This document shows positions 30,899-33,585 of a stretch of 33,585 bases of DNA, one piece after another; within the stretch, counting starts at the first letter, position 1; every line of letters starts with the position of its first letter. The notes below the pieces were generated by a model. The model was not told the origin of the DNA. It saw only the letters and a list, made by a program, of their open reading frames with translations, and did not search any database. Source of the DNA: an uncultured Bacilli bacterium. Its GTDB lineage: Bacteria; Bacillota_I; Bacilli_A; RF39; UBA660. A program made the position numbers and the translations under genes. The stretch is taken from NCBI GenBank assembly GCA_944363695.1, contig CALVUW010000001.1:1-33585 (forward strand), read 5' to 3'.

Positions 30899-32499
30899 TT
30901 ACACCACAGTAACACTACTTCGTTCAAACATAACATCTGCACTGGTTACTGATGACATATCCCATAAGTTACTAACTCGTATTTCTGTTAGGCTACTCGT
31001 TCCATAAAACATACTACTCATATTTGTTACATTTGAAGTGTTAAAACTAGTTAAATCTAGTTCTTCTAGTGCATAACTATTAGTAAACATATTGGCCATA
31101 GAAGTCACACTTGATGTATCAAAACTAGTTAAGTCAAGTTCTTTTAATATAGATACATTTTGAAACATACCACCCATAGTCGTTACTTTTGAAGTATTAA
31201 AACTACTAACATTTAAATAAGTCAAAGCTCTACAACTTTCAAACATACCTGACATATTCGTTACGTTGGAAGTATCAAAGTTAGATAAATCAAGTCTGAT
31301 CAAATGCCAGCAATCCTGAAACATGCCTTGCATATTCGTTACTTTTGAGGTATCAAAACTACTGATATTTAAAGTTTCTAATTGACTACATTGATAAAAC
31401 ATCCACTGCATATTCGTGACTTTTGCCGTATCAAAGTTTGTTAAGTCTAAATCCGTTACTTTTATGCCTCGAAACATTTCACTCATAGCCGTGACATTTG
31501 ATGTATTAAAATTGGATACGTCTAAACTGGTTAAACCACTTCCACTAAACATTCTCACAATATTCGTTACCTTCGATGTATCAAAGTTACTAATATCTAA
31601 TTCTATTAAATTCGAATCAGATGCAAACATATCACTCATACTAGTCATTTGAAAGGTATCTAGTTTCGAAAGGTCTATAGTATTTACATTCGTAAAACCA
31701 TAAAATAAATGATTACAATTAGTAGGCGCGATTAAGGATCCGTCTCCTCCTATCGTTAGTTTGTAAGTACTATTCCCACTGCCATCATCTTCTATGTAAG
31801 CAATAACACTTCCATCTCCTGCTTCTGATACATCCCAGCTTTCTATGGCGCTATCGGGTATCAGAATATCTTCTTTAGTCTCAACAGAAGTAATAGAATC
31901 TTTATAAGCATAATAATCATCTGTTGAGGTAGATATGCGTCCACCTTTTAATACCGCATACTTCTTTTGAATTGCTTCGATTCGTAGTTTGCCACTAAAT
32001 ACTTCATTGTAGTTAGCTGTACTATCTTCTTTTAACCATAATCTTAATTCATAACTTCTACTTTGTCCTACATTTAAGATACTATCTTCTATTTTTCTAT
32101 TATCTGTCTCTGATAATAAGCCACCTTCTCTTGGTCCTTCATTCATCCTTAGATCATATTTAATATTACTATCATCTACTCTGATATCACTTGCTTCTAT
32201 TTCAGCATCATCTAAATAGATTTCATAACCAGCAGCAACTGTTCCTGTGTTTTCTACGGTAAATCGATAAACCACTTCTTGCGCTTTTCCTTCTTCATCA
32301 CTCATGGGATATGCTTCTGCAATGTTGATGACTTCACTACTATTTTCATCTAAGATAAGATTAAGGGTACCGGCCTTTAAGACATATTCTTTTTCTCCTC
32401 TTAACGTAGTCGTTAGCTACGCATAGGTAATTCCTACTGCTACAACTAATAAAATGATGACAATTCCGATTAAGATATAGATTGCTTTATTTTTTTCAT
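30899..32499 (-). pseudogene. BspA-like (DUF285) repeat surface protein, N-terminus broken
   Basis: The 3' two thirds encode about ten tandem 24-25-residue units of the pattern LxxLDxSNFDTSxVTNMxxMF, the DUF285/BspA-type repeats of exported adhesin-like proteins. Before them is a domain like the TasA/SipW-substrate group (YVLKAGTLNLILDENSS, then VVYRFTVENTGTVAAGYEIY). The natural start ATG 32499, behind AGGAGG, gives MKK and then leaves the frame at an A7 run. One base more would give MKKNKAIYILIGIVIILLV, a good membrane or signal segment. A TAG then interrupts at ITYA-stop-LTTT. A frame from ATG 32305 to 30899 (468 codons) is still open but has no export signal. It ends without a sorting signal. 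Confidence 0.72.
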
Positions 32500-32525
32500 T
32501 CGTTACTCCTCCTTTTTCCAACACG

Positions 32526-32557
32526 AAAAAGAACAGAATTCTTCTATTATTCTGCTC
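32526..32557 (-). terminator. Terminator or attenuator hairpin between topA and the BspA-like gene
   Basis: On the minus strand GAGCAGAAT-AATAGAAGA-ATTCTGTTC pairs over nine bases with one G-U pair, followed by TTTTT. It stands 27 bases before the BspA-like start codon, so it either ends the topA transcript or acts in the leader of the remnant gene. Confidence 0.55.
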
Positions 32558-32647
32558 TTATTGTGACACACTTATACCAGAAAAATCTACCGGTTAAATC
32601 CCCCATCGGGTTAACTTTACGTTATCTTTCATATTCTCACTACTATT

Positions 32648-32663
32648 ATTATGTTAACATAAT
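32648..32663. repeat. Perfect 16-bp palindrome downstream of topA
   Basis: ATTATGTTAACATAAT is fully self-complementary. It could be a regulator site for the BspA-like gene. It is AT-rich and lacks a T tract, so it is not a terminator. Confidence 0.5.
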
Positions 32664-32700
32664 GTTTCCATTTCTTCAAGGCTTTCCATAATATAGATAT

Positions 32701-33585
32701 TTATTTCTTATAATCGCATTTACTACAACGGATTTCTCCCTTATGATCAACCAAGGTAGCTCCACATAGAGGGCATGTTTCTGCTAAGGGCTTATCCCAA
32801 AAAGCCACCGTACATTTCGGATAATTACTACAGCCATAAAAAGTCTTACCACGTCTTGTCTTGCGTTCTAAAATTTTACCATCACAGGAAGGACAATCCA
32901 TTACTTCGATGACTTGTTTTTCTTCCTTCTTAATATATTTACAAGTCGGATAGTTACTACAAGCGATAAATTCTCCATATTTACCTTGTCGTTTTACCAA
33001 AGGACTTCCACATTCAGGGCACAATTCACCCGTTTCTTCTGCCGGTTTCTTTTCCATGTCATGAAAGGCTTTTTCTACCCTTGGTTCAAAGACATCATAA
33101 AACTCCTGTAAAACTTGATTCCAAACTAATTCACCTTCAGCTACTTTATCTAAATCATCTTCCATTTCTTTGGTATATTCTACATTAATAATATCAGAAA
33201 AGAAATCCTGAAGACGATCTGTTGTTTCAATTCCCATAGCAGTTGGCTTAAACTTCTTCTCTTCTAATGTGACATATGCTCTTTGCTTTAAGGTCTCAAT
33301 GGTTTGCGCATAAGTACTTGGTCGTCCAATACCTAATTCTTCCATTTTTTTAACTAAAGTAGCCTCACTATAGCGAGCTGGTGGCTTTGTAAAGTGTTGT
33401 TCACTATCTATTTTTTCTGCTTGATGGATCTGACCCTGCTCTAATGCTGGTAAAATGGTATCTTCGCTACTTTCAAATTCTCTATATACTTTTAAATAAC
33501 CATCAAATAGTAAAACACTACCAGTTGTTTTAAATATATAATGATTGTTATCTAATAATACCGTTGTCTGATTTACTTTGGCATC
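32701..33585 (-). CDS. topA: DNA topoisomerase I, C-terminal part (N-terminus beyond window)
   Basis: 295 C-terminal residues of the type IA topoisomerase that relaxes negative supercoils. The open frame reaches the right edge without interruption. ARYSEATLVKKMEELGIGRP followed by STYAQTIETLKQRAYV is the conserved late core motif. Three C-terminal zinc ribbons follow: CPECG with CSNYPTC, CPSC with CSNYPKC, and CPLCG with CSKC. The catalytic Tyr lies outside the window. The stop is TAA, and a terminator-like hairpin lies about 145 bases downstream. Confidence 0.96.
   Translation of the reverse strand, partial: DAKVNQTTVLLDNNHYIFKTTGSVLLFDGYLKVYREFESSEDTILPALEQGQIHQAEKIDSEQHFTKPPARYSEATLVKKMEELGIGRPSTYAQTIETLKQRAYVTLEEKKFKPTAMGIETTDRLQDFFSDIINVEYTKEMEDDLDKVAEGELVWNQVLQEFYDVFEPRVEKAFHDMEKKPAEETGELCPECGSPLVKRQGKYGEFIACSNYPTCKYIKKEEKQVIEVMDCPSCDGKILERKTRRGKTFYGCSNYPKCTVAFWDKPLAETCPLCGATLVDHKGEIRCSKCDYKK

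Noticed and set aside
31000..31650. CRISPR-like or tandem DNA repeat
   Set aside because: The periodic similarity is at protein level (24-25 residue DUF285 units) with diverged codons; there are no identical repeats with unique spacers.

Overview
The window is low-GC Bacillota (Firmicute) chromosome using the standard bacterial code. Evidence: an RNase J2-like protein, a gerA-type spore germination operon, the comN-secDF-rel-dtd gene order known from Bacillus, fused SecDF, long bifunctional Rel, AGGAGG-type ribosome sites and AT-rich intergenic DNA. The germination operon points to a spore former or its descendant. The BspA-type and DUF6273-like surface-protein remnants fit a host-associated (gut) Bacilli/Erysipelotrichia-like organism, but the genus cannot be named from the sequence alone.

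Layout: (1) 1-3455, minus strand: DedA membrane protein, two unrecognised small proteins, rnc (RNase III) and an RNase J2-like gene cut by the window edge. (2) 3603-13085, minus strand: a strikingly AT-rich accessory island. Six tightly packed genes (HAD, HAD, phosphoribosyltransferase-like, CAT-like acyltransferase, alpha/beta hydrolase, PfkB-SIS fusion) lie downstream of a WYL-type regulator. A three-gene module (frameshifted zinc-ribbon protein, S51-like peptidase, HAD) lies upstream and is bracketed by decayed fragments of a second PfkB-SIS gene. The set looks like a phosphosugar/nucleotide-type small-molecule pathway not recognised as any described system. (3) 13108-14319: rlmD. (4) 14392-17687, plus strand: gerAA-gerAC-gerAB. 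(5) 17617-18511: two membrane-associated unknowns convergent with the ger operon. (6) 18643-19831: HD-domain protein, DUF177 (YceD) and rpmF; this L32 carries an N-terminal leader resembling the one Prp protease removes from L27. (7) 19909-26153: comN, secDF, rel, dtd and an AI-2E-family permease in one operon-like run. (8) 26248-28490: gene graveyard of RhuM fragments fused to a DUF6273-like surface protein, with a perfect 29-bp palindrome at the joint region. (9) 28491-33585: xerC, an unknown gene divergent from a small plus-strand gene with an internal duplication and TTGTAT palindromes upstream, a decayed BspA-like repeat protein, and the C-terminal part of topA.

Housekeeping blocks (RNA processing, stringent response, protein export, ribosome) alternate with accessory or decaying blocks. 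The most interesting items are the 3.6-13 kb island, the processed-leader signature on L32, and the A AAA AAA slippery heptamer in the zinc-ribbon gene.
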